Made by a program: the position numbers and the translations under genes. Source: Angustibacter luteus (lineage in GTDB: Bacteria > Actinomycetota > Actinomycetes > Actinomycetales > Angustibacteraceae). From it: a DNA stretch of 64,000 nt. Of this stretch, positions 8,307-16,570 are shown piece after piece (the first letter of the stretch is position 1; each line of letters opens with the position of its first letter). The stretch spans positions 294,447 through 358,446 of the forward strand of contig NZ_BAABFP010000005.1 of NCBI RefSeq assembly GCF_039541115.1. The letters are read 5' to 3'. Under the pieces are notes generated by a model. It worked only from the letters and a program-made list of their open reading frames with translations. It was not told where the DNA came from and made no database searches.

Positions 8307-9020
8307 ATGACCAGCACCAGCGTCGACGTCCCGCTGGAGCGCCGGGGCCGTACCGATCCCGGCCCGGCCGGCGACGCCCTGGCCCGAGTTAGCGCCCGCT
8401 TCGGGATCGCGTTCACCGTCTGCCAGCTCGGCGTCATGGTGGCCATGTCGGTCTTCGTGCTACCCAAGGGCGGGCAGCCTGGCGAGCCACCTCTGCTCTG
8501 GGGCCAGCACGTCCTTGCCGCAGCTGACCTGTACCGGTGGGGCAACTACGTCTTCATGGTCGCGGGCACGCTCATGCTGGGCTTCCTCGGCGTCGTCCAG
8601 CTGCGACTGCGGCGGGTGGATGGCACCGGGGTGCTCGCGACCGTGGCCACCGCGGCCGGCGCCTTGCTCGCGCTGGTCTGGCCGTTCGCCGCCGTGCTGC
8701 ACGACGTCGCGCTGGAGACCGCCGACGCTGGCACCGACCTGCGCATGCTCGCTGGCTGGGACGCCATCGCGCCGTTCTCGCTGGCGTTCTCGGTGCTGCC
8801 CCGACTGTTCTTCATCGGTGCGATTGTGCTCGGCCTGCGGCTTGGCGAAACGGCACCTTGGCTGCAGCGGACCGGCCTGGTCCTGCTGCCGCTGAGCCTG
8901 CTGGGCAGCGCGACCCTCCTCGCTGGCTCGATGTTCCCGGCGCTGGCGCTCAGCACCCTCGGTTACGAGCTGTGGGTGGGTGCAGTTGCCTGGCACTGGC
9001 TGCGCACGAGCCGGGGTTGA
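8307..9020 (+). CDS. Multi-pass membrane protein of unknown function
   Basis: A 237-residue protein with about six hydrophobic segments (near 32-52, 80-102, 115-135, 150-170, 178-195 and 203-232) and a short charged N-terminal tail. I recognise no family. ATG 8307 has GAAAGGA 8 nt upstream; an open frame extends back to 8259 but crosses the palindrome. Divergent from a sensor kinase/response regulator pair, it may be the effector of that system. The codon usage is normal for the window. Confidence 0.8.
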   Translation: MTSTSVDVPLERRGRTDPGPAGDALARVSARFGIAFTVCQLGVMVAMSVFVLPKGGQPGEPPLLWGQHVLAAADLYRWGNYVFMVAGTLMLGFLGVVQLRLRRVDGTGVLATVATAAGALLALVWPFAAVLHDVALETADAGTDLRMLAGWDAIAPFSLAFSVLPRLFFIGAIVLGLRLGETAPWLQRTGLVLLPLSLLGSATLLAGSMFPALALSTLGYELWVGAVAWHWLRTSRG

Positions 9021-9027
9021 CGAGGCA

Positions 9028-9033
9028 TAGGCT
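9028..9033 (+). promoter_or_regulatory. -10 box of a leaderless start
   Basis: TAGGCT ends 6 nt before GTG 9040, the geometry expected when transcription starts at the first base of the start codon. No clear -35 is seen. Confidence 0.5.
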
Positions 9034-9039
9034 CGTGGA

Positions 9040-9669
9040 GTGAGTGAGAACAGTGCAGTCGGCCGGGTGGTGAGCTTGCACTCCTACCCGGTCAAGTCGA
9101 TGGGCGCCCCGGACCTCGACCAGGTCCAGGTGCTCGCCACGGGGCTCGAGCACGACCGCGGCTGGGCGGTGGTCGGCGAGGACGGCGCGGTCGTCACCGC
9201 CCGCCAGGTCGCGGGCCTGCGCGAGATGCGGGCGAGCGCGCCGTCCGCACCGAGCGGGTCGCCTTCGCTGCTGCTCGCCGGAGCCGGACCGCTGGTCGGC
9301 GATGGCGCCGCGGCCGCCCTGTCGGCGGCGATCGGCCAGGCGGTCGAGCTGCGGCCGGCACCGACCGCCGGCCCAGGTTTCAACGAGGTGGCCCCGGTGC
9401 ACCTGGTCAGCCGTCAGGCCGTCGAGCGCGCGGCGGCCGATGAGGGGACCCACCTCGGCGACCCGGCGTGCAGCGTCGAGCAGCCGCGCGCGAACGTCGT
9501 GGTCGAGCTCGACGGCGACGACCTGGAGACTGCGTGGGTCGGGCGTGAGGTCAGCATGGGGGACGTCGTCCTGAGGATCAGCAGGCAGCCCAAGCACTGC
9601 CTCGGGGTGTACGCGGACGTCGTCCGGCCAGGCCTGCTGCGGGTCGGGGACGACGTCCGCCTCGGCTGA
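9040..9669 (+). CDS. MOSC domain-containing protein
   Basis: A 209-residue protein with an N-terminal MOSC_N-like beta-barrel part ([36 protein letters not shown]) and a MOSC domain (about 110-205) with the conserved Cys in [20 protein letters not shown] proteins carry sulfur for molybdenum-cofactor enzymes or act as molybdoenzymes of the mARC type; the Cys in the final segment is the ligand expected there. The substrate is unknown. No partner gene adjoins. The start is probably leaderless (TAGGCT at -12). Confidence 0.85.
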   Translation: MSENSAVGRVVSLHSYPVKSMGAPDLDQVQVLATGLEHDRGWAVVGEDGAVVTARQVAGLREMRASAPSAPSGSPSLLLAGAGPLVGDGAAAALSAAIGQAVELRPAPTAGPGFNEVAPVHLVSRQAVERAAADEGTHLGDPACSVEQPRANVVVELDGDDLETAWVGREVSMGDVVLRISRQPKHCLGVYADVVRPGLLRVGDDVRLG

Positions 9670-9791
9670 GCCCGTCCGGCCTGCGAACCCGCCGCGAAAC
9701 CCGCTCGGCCACGCCGGTGCGACGTCGATACGATCAGGCGGACCGGCTCCAGTCCGGCGTACCACCCACCGAGCAAGCCCAGGAGGCCTCC

Positions 9792-11783
9792 GTGTCCGCC
9801 CAGATCACCGTGTCCGTCGCCGGGAGCGAGCGATCGGTCGCGGCGGGGACGACGGCCGGCGAGCTCTTCGCGGACGACACCCGAGGGCCCCAGGCCGTCG
9901 TCGTCGCCCGGGTCGGTGGCGAGCTGCGCGACCTGGACCACGAGCTGGCCGACGGGGACGTCGTCGAGCCGGTCACCGTCGACAGCGAGGACGGCCTGGC
10001 CGTGCTGCGGCACTCGACCGCGCACGTGCTCGCCCAGGCGGTCCAGCAGATCAACCCGAAGGCGCGGTTGGGCATCGGACCGCCCGTGCGCGACGGCTTC
10101 TATTACGACTTCGACGTCGAGGTCCCGTTCACCCCGGACGACGTCAAGGCCCTCGAGAAGGCCATGCAGCGCATCATCAACGAGGGCCAGACCTTCAGCC
10201 GGCGCGCCGTCTCGGACGACGAGGCCCGCGCCGAGCTGGCCGACGAGCCCTACAAGCTCGAGCTGATCGGGCTCAAGGGTGGCGCGGCCGAGGACGCGGC
10301 CGAGGGTGCGAGCGCTGAGGTCGGCGGCAGCGAGCTGACCATCTACGACAACCTGCGCAAGGACGGGTCGCTGGCCTGGAAGGATCTGTGCCGCGGCCCC
10401 CACCTGCCCTCGACCAAGCTGATCGGCAACTCCTTCAAGCTGATGCGCACCGCTGCGGCGTACTGGCGCGGGAGTGAGAAGAACCCGCAGCTGCAGCGGG
10501 TCTACGGCACCGCGTGGCCCAGCAAGGACGACCTGAAGGCGTACCTGGACCGCCTCGCCGAGGCCGAGCGCCGCGACCACCGCAAGCTGGGCAGCGAGCT
10601 CGACCTGTTCTCGTTCCCGGACGCGATCGGTTCGGGGCTGGTCGTCTTCCACCCCAAGGGTGGCGTGATCAAGCGCGAGATGGAGGACTACGTCCGCGCC
10701 CGGCACATCGAGGAGGGCTTCTCGTACGTCGGCACCCCGCACATCACCAAGCAGGGCCTGTTCGAGACCTCCGGGCACCTGCCGTACTTCGCGGACACCA
10801 TGTTCCCGCCCATGGAGATGGAGGGGAGCAACTACTACCTCAAGGCCATGAACTGCCCGATGCACAACCTGATCTTCGCCTCGCGCGGCCGGTCCTACCG
10901 CGAGCTCCCGTTGCGGTTGTTCGAGTTCGGCTCGGTGTACCGCTTCGAGAAGTCCGGGGTCGTGCACGGCCTGACCCGGGTGCGTGGCCTGACCCAGGAC
11001 GACTCGCACTCCTACGTCACGGCCGAGCAGGCGCCGGCCGAGGTCAAGCACCTGCTCGACTTCGTCCTGTCGTTGCTGCGGGACTTCGGGCTGGACGACT
11101 ACTACCTCGAGCTGTCCACCCGGGACGAGAGCAAGGACAAGTTCATCGGCTCGGACGAGCAGTGGGCGGTGGCCACCAAGGTGCTCGAGGACGTCGCGGT
11201 CGCGTCGGGCCTCGAGCTGGTGCCCGACCCGGGTGGTGCGGCGTACTACGGGCCGAAGATCTCCGTCCAGGCGCGGGACGCGATCGGCCGCACCTGGCAG
11301 ATGTCGACCATCCAGTACGACTTCAACCAGCCGGCCCGTTTCGAGCTGGAGTACCAGGCGGCGGATGGCTCGCGTCAGCAGCCGGTGATGATCCACTCGG
11401 CGAAGTTCGGATCGATCGAGCGCTTCTTCGGGGTCCTGGTGGAGCACTACGCCGGTGCCTTCCCGGCCTGGCTCGCGCCCGTGCAGGTCGTCGGGATCCC
11501 GGTGGCCGAGGTGCACGAGCAGTACCTGCACGACGTCGCGGCCACCCTGCGCGCGCAGGGCGTGCGGGTCGAGGTGGACGTCGCGGACGACCGCTTCCCC
11601 AAGAAGATCCGCAACGCGCAGAAGGCCAAGGTGCCGTTCATGCTGATCGCGGGCGACGACGACGTCAGCAAGGGCGCGGTCTCGTTCCGCTACCGCGACG
11701 GCAGCCAGAACAACGGCGTCGCGGTGGACGACGCGGTGGCCGAGATCCTGGAGGCGATCCGCACCCGGGCCACCACCCCGTGA
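9792..11783 (+). CDS. thrS: Threonine--tRNA ligase
   Basis: A 663-residue class II synthetase charging tRNA-Thr. Domains in order: TGS (about 1-65), the N2 editing domain with [11 protein letters not shown] (HxxxH) and the later [10 protein letters not shown] (together the editing zinc-like site), the catalytic core with [32 protein letters not shown] (motif 2) and [21 protein letters not shown] (motif 3), and an anticodon-binding domain. GTG 9792 follows AGGAGG with 5-nt spacing and is preferred to an in-frame start at 9717. TACGAT at 9729-9734 may be the -10 box. The stop overlaps the HIT gene. Confidence 0.97.
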   Translation: MSAQITVSVAGSERSVAAGTTAGELFADDTRGPQAVVVARVGGELRDLDHELADGDVVEPVTVDSEDGLAVLRHSTAHVLAQAVQQINPKARLGIGPPVRDGFYYDFDVEVPFTPDDVKALEKAMQRIINEGQTFSRRAVSDDEARAELADEPYKLELIGLKGGAAEDAAEGASAEVGGSELTIYDNLRKDGSLAWKDLCRGPHLPSTKLIGNSFKLMRTAAAYWRGSEKNPQLQRVYGTAWPSKDDLKAYLDRLAEAERRDHRKLGSELDLFSFPDAIGSGLVVFHPKGGVIKREMEDYVRARHIEEGFSYVGTPHITKQGLFETSGHLPYFADTMFPPMEMEGSNYYLKAMNCPMHNLIFASRGRSYRELPLRLFEFGSVYRFEKSGVVHGLTRVRGLTQDDSHSYVTAEQAPAEVKHLLDFVLSLLRDFGLDDYYLELSTRDESKDKFIGSDEQWAVATKVLEDVAVASGLELVPDPGGAAYYGPKISVQARDAIGRTWQMSTIQYDFNQPARFELEYQAADGSRQQPVMIHSAKFGSIERFFGVLVEHYAGAFPAWLAPVQVVGIPVAEVHEQYLHDVAATLRAQGVRVEVDVADDRFPKKIRNAQKAKVPFMLIAGDDDVSKGAVSFRYRDGSQNNGVAVDDAVAEILEAIRTRATTP

Positions 11784-12346
11784 GCGAGGACGCCGGCGAG
11801 GTTGCTGCGGAGTCGGCGAACGCCTTCGTGGGGGAGCCGGACGGTTTCGAGCGCCTCTGGACGCCGCACCGGATGGTCTACCTCGGGGGCGAGAACAAGC
11901 CCACCGACGCCACGCCGGCGCAGTGCCCGTTCTGCCGGGCGCCGACGCTGGACGACGAGGCCGGTCTGGTCGTGCACCGCGGCGAGTCCACGTACGTCGT
12001 GCTGAACCTGTACCCGTACAGCCCCGGCCACCTCATGGTGTGCCCGTACCGGCACGTCAGCGACTACATCGAGCTGACCGATGACGAGACGGTCGAGATC
12101 GCCGAGCTGACGAAGCAGGCGATCCGCACGCTCGCAACGGTTTCGGGGCCACACGGCTTCAACGTGGGGATGAACCAGGGCGCGGTCGCCGGGGCCGGCA
12201 TCGCCGCGCACCTGCACCAGCACGTCGTCCCGCGGTGGGGCGGCGACTCGAACTTCCTCCCGATCATCGCCCGCACCAAGGCCCTCCCGGTCCTGCTGGG
12301 GGACACGAGGCAGCAGCTCGCCGAGGCGTGGGGCGCCACGGCATAA
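11780..12346 (+). CDS. HIT-family AP4A phosphorylase-like protein
   Basis: A 188-residue HIT protein with the catalytic triad region [12 protein letters not shown] (HxHxHxx) and an upstream CPFCRAP zinc-type pair. Its place after thrS matches Rv2613c of M. tuberculosis, an AP4A phosphorylase that cleaves the diadenosine tetraphosphate made by aminoacyl-tRNA synthetases. That coupling makes biochemical sense here. The GTG start overlaps the thrS stop (GTGA). Confidence 0.9.
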   Translation: MSEDAGEVAAESANAFVGEPDGFERLWTPHRMVYLGGENKPTDATPAQCPFCRAPTLDDEAGLVVHRGESTYVVLNLYPYSPGHLMVCPYRHVSDYIELTDDETVEIAELTKQAIRTLATVSGPHGFNVGMNQGAVAGAGIAAHLHQHVVPRWGGDSNFLPIIARTKALPVLLGDTRQQLAEAWGATA

Positions 12347-12363
12347 CGATCCCGAATGGCTGG

Positions 12364-12372
12364 TTGTCCACA
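12364..12372 (+). other. DnaA-box-like sequence (TTGTCCACA)
   Basis: TTGTCCACA is the high-GC actinobacterial DnaA box. It lies in the 77-bp gap between the HIT and HNH genes. The surrounding 14 bases (CTGGTTGTCCACAG, 12360-12373) recur exactly ahead of rel. Confidence 0.4.
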
Positions 12373-12411
12373 GATCCGTTGCGGGACAGGCATTCTGTCG
12401 GTGGTCGCGCG

Positions 12412-12417
12412 TAGGTT
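12412..12417 (+). promoter_or_regulatory. -10 box of a leaderless start
   Basis: TAGGTT lies exactly 6 nt before ATG 12424. There is no ribosome-binding site, so the HNH gene is probably translated from a leaderless mRNA. Confidence 0.5.
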
Positions 12418-12423
12418 CGAGGC

Positions 12424-13794
12424 ATGTCATCCAGCCCGGTCGCACCCGCCAGCGAGGCGTCCGCCGCGCTGGTGCAGGTGCTGGCCGGGCTGGGCCGGCT
12501 GGCCGCGGTGGAGTCCTGGCAGGTCTCGGACGACGACCTCGCGGGTGCGGTGGCGGCGCTCGACCGGGTGACCCGCCTGGCCCAGGCCCACGGCACGCGA
12601 CTGCTGGCCGAGGCCGGCTCACGAGGGCTGCCCGGCCAGGCCGGGCACGCCCGGCTGGAGCACTGGCTGTCGGCGCAGCTGCCGACGACGAACCCGCGAG
12701 CCGCAGCCGCTCAGGCGCGGCGGGCCGAGCGGCTGTTCACCTCCGCCGTGGCGGCCGAGCTCGGGCCGACACGCGAGGCCCTCTTGGCCGGGGCGCTCTC
12801 GGTGGAGCAGGCGGACGTGGTTGCCGGCACGGTCGAGGCGCTCGTCCCGCCCGCCCTGCCGGCGGGCGTGGTCCCGGACGTCGCGGTCTGCGAGGGCCAG
12901 GCGTTCCTCATCGAGCAGGCGGCGCACTTCGACCCGTTGCGGCTCCGCCGGTTGGCCACCTACCTGCGGCACCGCCTCGACCCCGACGCCGACGAGCGGC
13001 TAGCCCACGACGAGGACGCCCAGACCAGAGCCCGGGCGCTGACCCTCGCCAGCACCTCGTCGGGGATGGTGCACGTCGAGGGACTGCTCACCCAGGTGTG
13101 CGGCGCCGCCCTGCGGACGGCCCTCGACGCGTGGACGGCACCGCAACCCGCCGCCGTCGGCGCCCCTGACCCCAGGTCGGCCGCGCAACGACGGCACGAC
13201 GGCCTCCAGCACCTTGCCGAGCGGGCCATCGCCGCTCCCGAGCTGCTCCCGACGACGCACGGCAGTCCCTATCGAGTCGTTGTGACGGTCCCGCACGAGA
13301 CGCTGGCCGCGGCTGTCGTCGGCGCCAAGGTCACGGGCTTGGCGCCCGCGACGATGCCCGACGGCACCGCGCTCAGCTCCACCACCCTGGCCACCCTCAC
13401 CTGCACCGCCGACCTCCTCCCCGTCGTGATCGACGGCGTGGGCAACCCGCTGGACGTCGGCCGCACGCAGCGCTCGTTCACCGCGAGGCAGCGGCACGCC
13501 CTCTCAGTGCGCGACCGCGGCTGCACCTGGCCGGGCTGCGGCGCGCCACCCGAGTGGACAGATGCGCACCACCTGCAGCCCTGGTCGGACGGCGGCTCCA
13601 CCGACCTCGACAACGCCGCCCTGCTCTGCGGCCACCATCACCGCTACGTGCATCGCACCAGCCAGACCGGTCGCCTCGTCGACGGCGAAGGGCACTGGGA
13701 CACCGGCCCACCGCGCGACCGCCCGCCGCATCCCACCATCACCCGAGCCACCCGACTTCTCGACGCCCTCGCACGCCGATGGCGCACGCCCTGA
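12424..13794 (+). CDS. DUF222/HNH endonuclease domain protein (13E12-repeat family)
   Basis: A 456-residue protein of the actinobacterial 13E12/REP type. The N-terminal DUF222 region (about 1-290) is helical and Ala/Leu-rich. The C-terminal HNH nuclease (about 355-415) reads CTWPGCGAPPEWTDAHHLQPWSDGG and continues to TDLDNAALLCGHHHRYVH, with Cys pairs and the HH/N/H catalytic residues intact. The family is multicopy in actinobacteria and often linked to mobile or phage DNA; its biological role is unsettled. It interrupts the thrS-HIT-pgsA order known elsewhere. The start is probably leaderless. A DnaA-type box lies upstream and a large hairpin downstream. Confidence 0.88.
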   Translation: MSSSPVAPASEASAALVQVLAGLGRLAAVESWQVSDDDLAGAVAALDRVTRLAQAHGTRLLAEAGSRGLPGQAGHARLEHWLSAQLPTTNPRAAAAQARRAERLFTSAVAAELGPTREALLAGALSVEQADVVAGTVEALVPPALPAGVVPDVAVCEGQAFLIEQAAHFDPLRLRRLATYLRHRLDPDADERLAHDEDAQTRARALTLASTSSGMVHVEGLLTQVCGAALRTALDAWTAPQPAAVGAPDPRSAAQRRHDGLQHLAERAIAAPELLPTTHGSPYRVVVTVPHETLAAAVVGAKVTGLAPATMPDGTALSSTTLATLTCTADLLPVVIDGVGNPLDVGRTQRSFTARQRHALSVRDRGCTWPGCGAPPEWTDAHHLQPWSDGGSTDLDNAALLCGHHHRYVHRTSQTGRLVDGEGHWDTGPPRDRPPHPTITRATRLLDALARRWRTP

Positions 13795-13860
13795 GGGCAG
13801 AACAGGGACCCCTTGGCGGCGCTGCTGCGCCGCGCCGACGATCGTCGATCGAGGACCCAG

Positions 13861-13933
13861 CGTGGGCGGCGGAACCCGGCGGGCGGCGTCAAACGAGCTT
13901 GCGAGAGCCGCCCAGAGGGTTCCGCCGACCACG
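13861..13933. terminator. Long imperfect hairpin with conserved 20-nt loop
   Basis: Outer arms 13861-13877 and 13917-13933 pair over 17 positions with one mismatch; inner arms 13881-13887 and 13907-13913 pair perfectly. The loop begins at 13888 with GTCAAACGAGCTTGCGAGAG, which is the exact reverse complement of 23288-23307 in the hairpin after pdxS. It sits where the HNH gene (+) meets the HTTM gene (-) and includes the HTTM stop codon, so it may end transcription from both sides. There is no U tract. A 7-bp hairpin at 13816-13833 precedes it. Confidence 0.55.
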
Positions 13934-14761
13934 CGTCACCGAGCCCACCCAACCCGGCACCAACACGACCTTCTCCAGCGGCAGGAACGCCAACAGGCAG
14001 ATGACGAGCGGCAGGAAGTGGATCTTCAGCAGCAGGTAGGTCGTGAGGTGGAAGCCACTGAAGATCGCGATCGCCAGGTAGAGCGCCCTGTCGCGCAGGA
14101 ACAGCAGGATCGGCGAGAGCGTCTCGAGGATGATCAGCGCCCACTGCGAGGCGACGACCGCCCACGGCCAGCGCAGCAGCTGGTCGGCGAGGGAGGTTCC
14201 GCGGCGGACGAACGCCCAGGTGAAGATGGCGCTGTTCGGCCAGCCCCACCCGCCGAAGCGAATCTTCGCGACGGCCGAGAGGAAGTACGTCGCCACGACG
14301 CCGACCTGGATGCACCGCAACGCCCAGCCGGCGGCCTCGCTGACCCCGGTGTCCCGCCAGCGAGCCCGCCCGACCGTCGGCAGCACCAGCAGCGCGATCA
14401 TCAGCGCGGTGTGGTCGTGGTCGATCTTCCCGTAGGAGAAGTTGTTGGAGACCCAGTCGAGCATCCCGGCGGCGCACACCCACCCGGCCAGTCTCGGCAG
14501 CCGCCCGGCCGCGGCGACCAGCGCGCTCACCACGATCACGAGGGCCAGCACCCGCACGTAGTCGTGGCTGGGCGCGGGCAGGTGGAACAGCGTGCGGATG
14601 CCCAGCGGCTTGTACAGCTGCTCGGGCGCGTCGCCGTGCGACCAGGCGCCGTTGGAGATCTTCCACATGTCGAACAGCACGAACAGGTAGATGGCGGTGC
14701 GCAGCACGGCCACCCGGGCCAGCGGCACCTCCGGCGCGGCCCAGCGTCGCAGCGCGTTCAC
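13889..14761 (-). CDS. HTTM-domain membrane protein, copy B
   Basis: A 290-residue multi-pass protein of the HTTM (vitamin K-dependent gamma-carboxylase-like) type. It aligns without gaps over its first 170 residues to copy A at 15222-16088: LARVAVLRTAIYLFVLFD, YKPLGIRTLFHLP, YGKIDHDH at 110-117, SEAAGWALRCIQVGVVATYFLSAVAKIRFGG (about 141-171), VRRGTSL, and a C-terminal FHLTTYLLLKIHFLP. In known members the fold carboxylates Glu or has uncharacterised roles in the membrane; no reaction can be assigned here. The GTG start overlaps the stop of the WPFG protein before it. It is the last gene of the leftward operon. Confidence 0.82.
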   Translation of the reverse strand: MNALRRWAAPEVPLARVAVLRTAIYLFVLFDMWKISNGAWSHGDAPEQLYKPLGIRTLFHLPAPSHDYVRVLALVIVVSALVAAAGRLPRLAGWVCAAGMLDWVSNNFSYGKIDHDHTALMIALLVLPTVGRARWRDTGVSEAAGWALRCIQVGVVATYFLSAVAKIRFGGWGWPNSAIFTWAFVRRGTSLADQLLRWPWAVVASQWALIILETLSPILLFLRDRALYLAIAIFSGFHLTTYLLLKIHFLPLVICLLAFLPLEKVVLVPGWVGSVTRGRRNPLGGSRKLV

Positions 14762-15225
14762 GGCGTCCCGGCCAGGGGCTGCGGGTCGAGGGGGTCCACG
14801 ACAGTCCAGGTCGCCAGCACCTCGTGCGTCGTCCCCGCGACCCGGCCGTCGTGCAGGTGCGTGACGTCGTCCACCAGCCGGACCTCGCGGTACCGCGGCC
14901 ACTCCGGGTGCCGGCGGGCCGCGGCGACCGCGATGTCCTGCAGTCGTGCCGGGTCCGCCTGGATGAGTTTCGCCTGGTCCTCGATCTCGGCTCTCCGCAG
15001 CCCGACGCCGCCGGGGGTGAGCGGAACCCGCACCGTGTCGCCGTCCACCGTGACCGCCTCGACACCGGGGGAGTTGACCTGCCCGTCGTCCGGTACCGAG
15101 AACGCGTACTGGCCCATCGACCCGAACGGCCACTCGCGGTCGCTGCCGACTAGCGTGCCCAGCAGCAGGGCGACCGAACCGACGAGCAGCAGGGTGAGCC
15201 GCCAGGCGTAGGAGGCCCTGCTCAC
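14758..15225 (-). CDS. Small membrane-anchored WPFG protein, copy B
   Basis: A 155-residue protein with one N-terminal membrane anchor (about 7-27) followed by an extracytoplasmic domain that opens with EWPFGSMGQYAF. Later VPLTPGGVGLRRAEIEDQAKLIQADPARLQDIA matches VGLSPSSIGLNRAEVEGRSGQIEAHPAMLGTLA of copy A, so the two are paralogues. Small proteins with a WPF-type motif after a single anchor are found next to HTTM genes in other bacteria; their job is unknown, and partner or substrate of the HTTM protein are both possible. It overlaps both neighbours by GTGA. Confidence 0.75.
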   Translation of the reverse strand: MSRASYAWRLTLLLVGSVALLLGTLVGSDREWPFGSMGQYAFSVPDDGQVNSPGVEAVTVDGDTVRVPLTPGGVGLRRAEIEDQAKLIQADPARLQDIAVAAARRHPEWPRYREVRLVDDVTHLHDGRVAGTTHEVLATWTVVDPLDPQPLAGTP

Positions 15226-16088
15226 GGGGCCGGGACGTCGTCCGGGGCCGCCGTCGCGCGTCGCGCACGCCACCAGGCGAACAGCCGGTCGCGATACTCC
15301 TCCAGCGGCAGGAAGGCCAGCAGCATCACCAGGTGCGGCCAGAAGGCGATGGTGATGGCGGAGTAGGTGGCCGCGTGGAACAGGTACCAGCCCAGCACCA
15401 TGAGCCGACGCCAGCGCTCGGGCACGAAGAAGATCGTCCAGGACAGCAGCTCGGCGGCCATGATCAGCCACTGGCTCAGGTGCAGCAGCCACGGCACGTG
15501 CAGCAGCTGCTCGCCGAGCGGGGTGCCCCGGCGGACGACGGCGCGCGCCAGCGTCGCCGAGTTCACCCACTCGGGGCCGCCGAACCGCAGCTTGGCCACA
15601 CCGGACAGGACGTACGTCGCGATGGCCCCGAGCTGGACGGCCCGGATCGCGAAGCCGGCCGCCTCGCTGAGCCGCTTGTCGTGCAGGTGCGCCGTGCCCA
15701 CGGTCGGCAGCAGCAGCAGGGCGAGGATGAAGTCGCCGCGGTCGTGGTCGACCTTGCCGTAGGCGAACGCGACGTACTGGTACCAGGCCCAGGTCAGGGC
15801 CACGAACCACCCGGCCGCCCGCGGGTAGCGCCCGGTCATGGCGACGAGTGCGCCGACGACCGAACCCCACTTGAGCAGCTCGACGAGTAGCACCGTCGCG
15901 GCCGGCAGGTGGAAGATCGTCCCGATGTGCAGCGGCTCGTACCAGACCGGGTCGGCGTAGCCGTGGTACCAGCCGGACGTGTGCAGGAACACGACGTCGA
16001 CGATCACGAACGCGTAGACCGCGAGCCGCAGCAGGGCCACCCGCTCCAGCGGCATGGGGGCGAACAGCCACCCGCGCAGCCGGTTCAC
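15222..16088 (-). CDS. HTTM-domain membrane protein, copy A
   Basis: A 288-residue HTTM-type membrane protein, paralogous to copy B. Shared landmarks fall at identical residue numbers: LERVALLRLAVYAFVIVD (14-31), FHLP (59-62), YGKVDHDR (110-117), SEAAGFAIRAVQLGAIATYVLSGVAKLRFGG (141-171), then VRRGTPLGEQLL and FHAATYSAITIAFWPH. About six to eight hydrophobic segments are present. The conserved His, Lys and Asp residues cluster near membrane borders, as expected for a membrane enzyme, but no reaction is assigned. The GTG start overlaps the upstream WPFG gene's stop. Confidence 0.83.
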   Translation of the reverse strand: MNRLRGWLFAPMPLERVALLRLAVYAFVIVDVVFLHTSGWYHGYADPVWYEPLHIGTIFHLPAATVLLVELLKWGSVVGALVAMTGRYPRAAGWFVALTWAWYQYVAFAYGKVDHDRGDFILALLLLPTVGTAHLHDKRLSEAAGFAIRAVQLGAIATYVLSGVAKLRFGGPEWVNSATLARAVVRRGTPLGEQLLHVPWLLHLSQWLIMAAELLSWTIFFVPERWRRLMVLGWYLFHAATYSAITIAFWPHLVMLLAFLPLEEYRDRLFAWWRARRATAAPDDVPAP

Positions 16089-16561
16089 GAGCCGGCCTGC
16101 CAGACGGCGATCTCGGTCTCGCGGACCTCACCGGTGGGGACGCGGTCCGCCAGCACGGTCTCGCGGCGCAGCAGCCGGACGGCGGACCACGGCTCGTCGT
16201 GCGGGCGCAGCCGGGCGTGGCTCGCGGCGAGGGTGCCGAGCATCGCGGGGTGGGCCTCGATCTGCCCGCTGCGACCCTCGACCTCGGCCCGGTTCAGCCC
16301 GATGGACGACGGGCTCAGGCCGACGTCGTGCCAGGCCGGGTCGGACTCGGTGCGGACCTGCACGGCGAACGCGATCACGGAGCCGGACGGCGCCGACGAC
16401 GTCGCGAACATCCGCCAGGGCCCGAACGGCCACCAGTCGTCCTGACCGACCACGGAGCCGGCGAGGAACAGCAGGGAGAGGCCGCCGAGCACGCCGACCC
16501 GCCACGCACGACGACCAGGGCTCAGCCGAAGCGTCTCGTCGGCAGCCAGGCGGGTTCGCAC
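16085..16561 (-). CDS. Small membrane-anchored WPFG protein, copy A
   Basis: A 158-residue protein: a positively charged N terminus, one membrane segment (about 22-40), then QDDWWPFGPWRMFATSS at 40-56 and a soluble domain ending EIAVWQAG. It is homologous to copy B (155 residues), though the sequences have diverged well beyond recent duplication. The start is 9 nt downstream of the EF-G-like gene's stop and the end overlaps HTTM copy A, placing it second in a five-gene leftward run. Confidence 0.75.
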   Translation of the reverse strand: MRTRLAADETLRLSPGRRAWRVGVLGGLSLLFLAGSVVGQDDWWPFGPWRMFATSSAPSGSVIAFAVQVRTESDPAWHDVGLSPSSIGLNRAEVEGRSGQIEAHPAMLGTLAASHARLRPHDEPWSAVRLLRRETVLADRVPTGEVRETEIAVWQAGS

Positions 16562-16570
16562 CCGCCGATG

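Noticed and set aside
9670-9791. T-box leader ahead of thrS.
   Set aside because: The 122-nt region has no T-box consensus sequence, no specifier hairpin and no terminator.
9414-11531. Long leftward frame opposite thrS, and similar frames opposite rel (33375-35591) and pilB (61107-62858).
   Set aside because: All are antisense shadows of well-supported genes with no recognisable domains.
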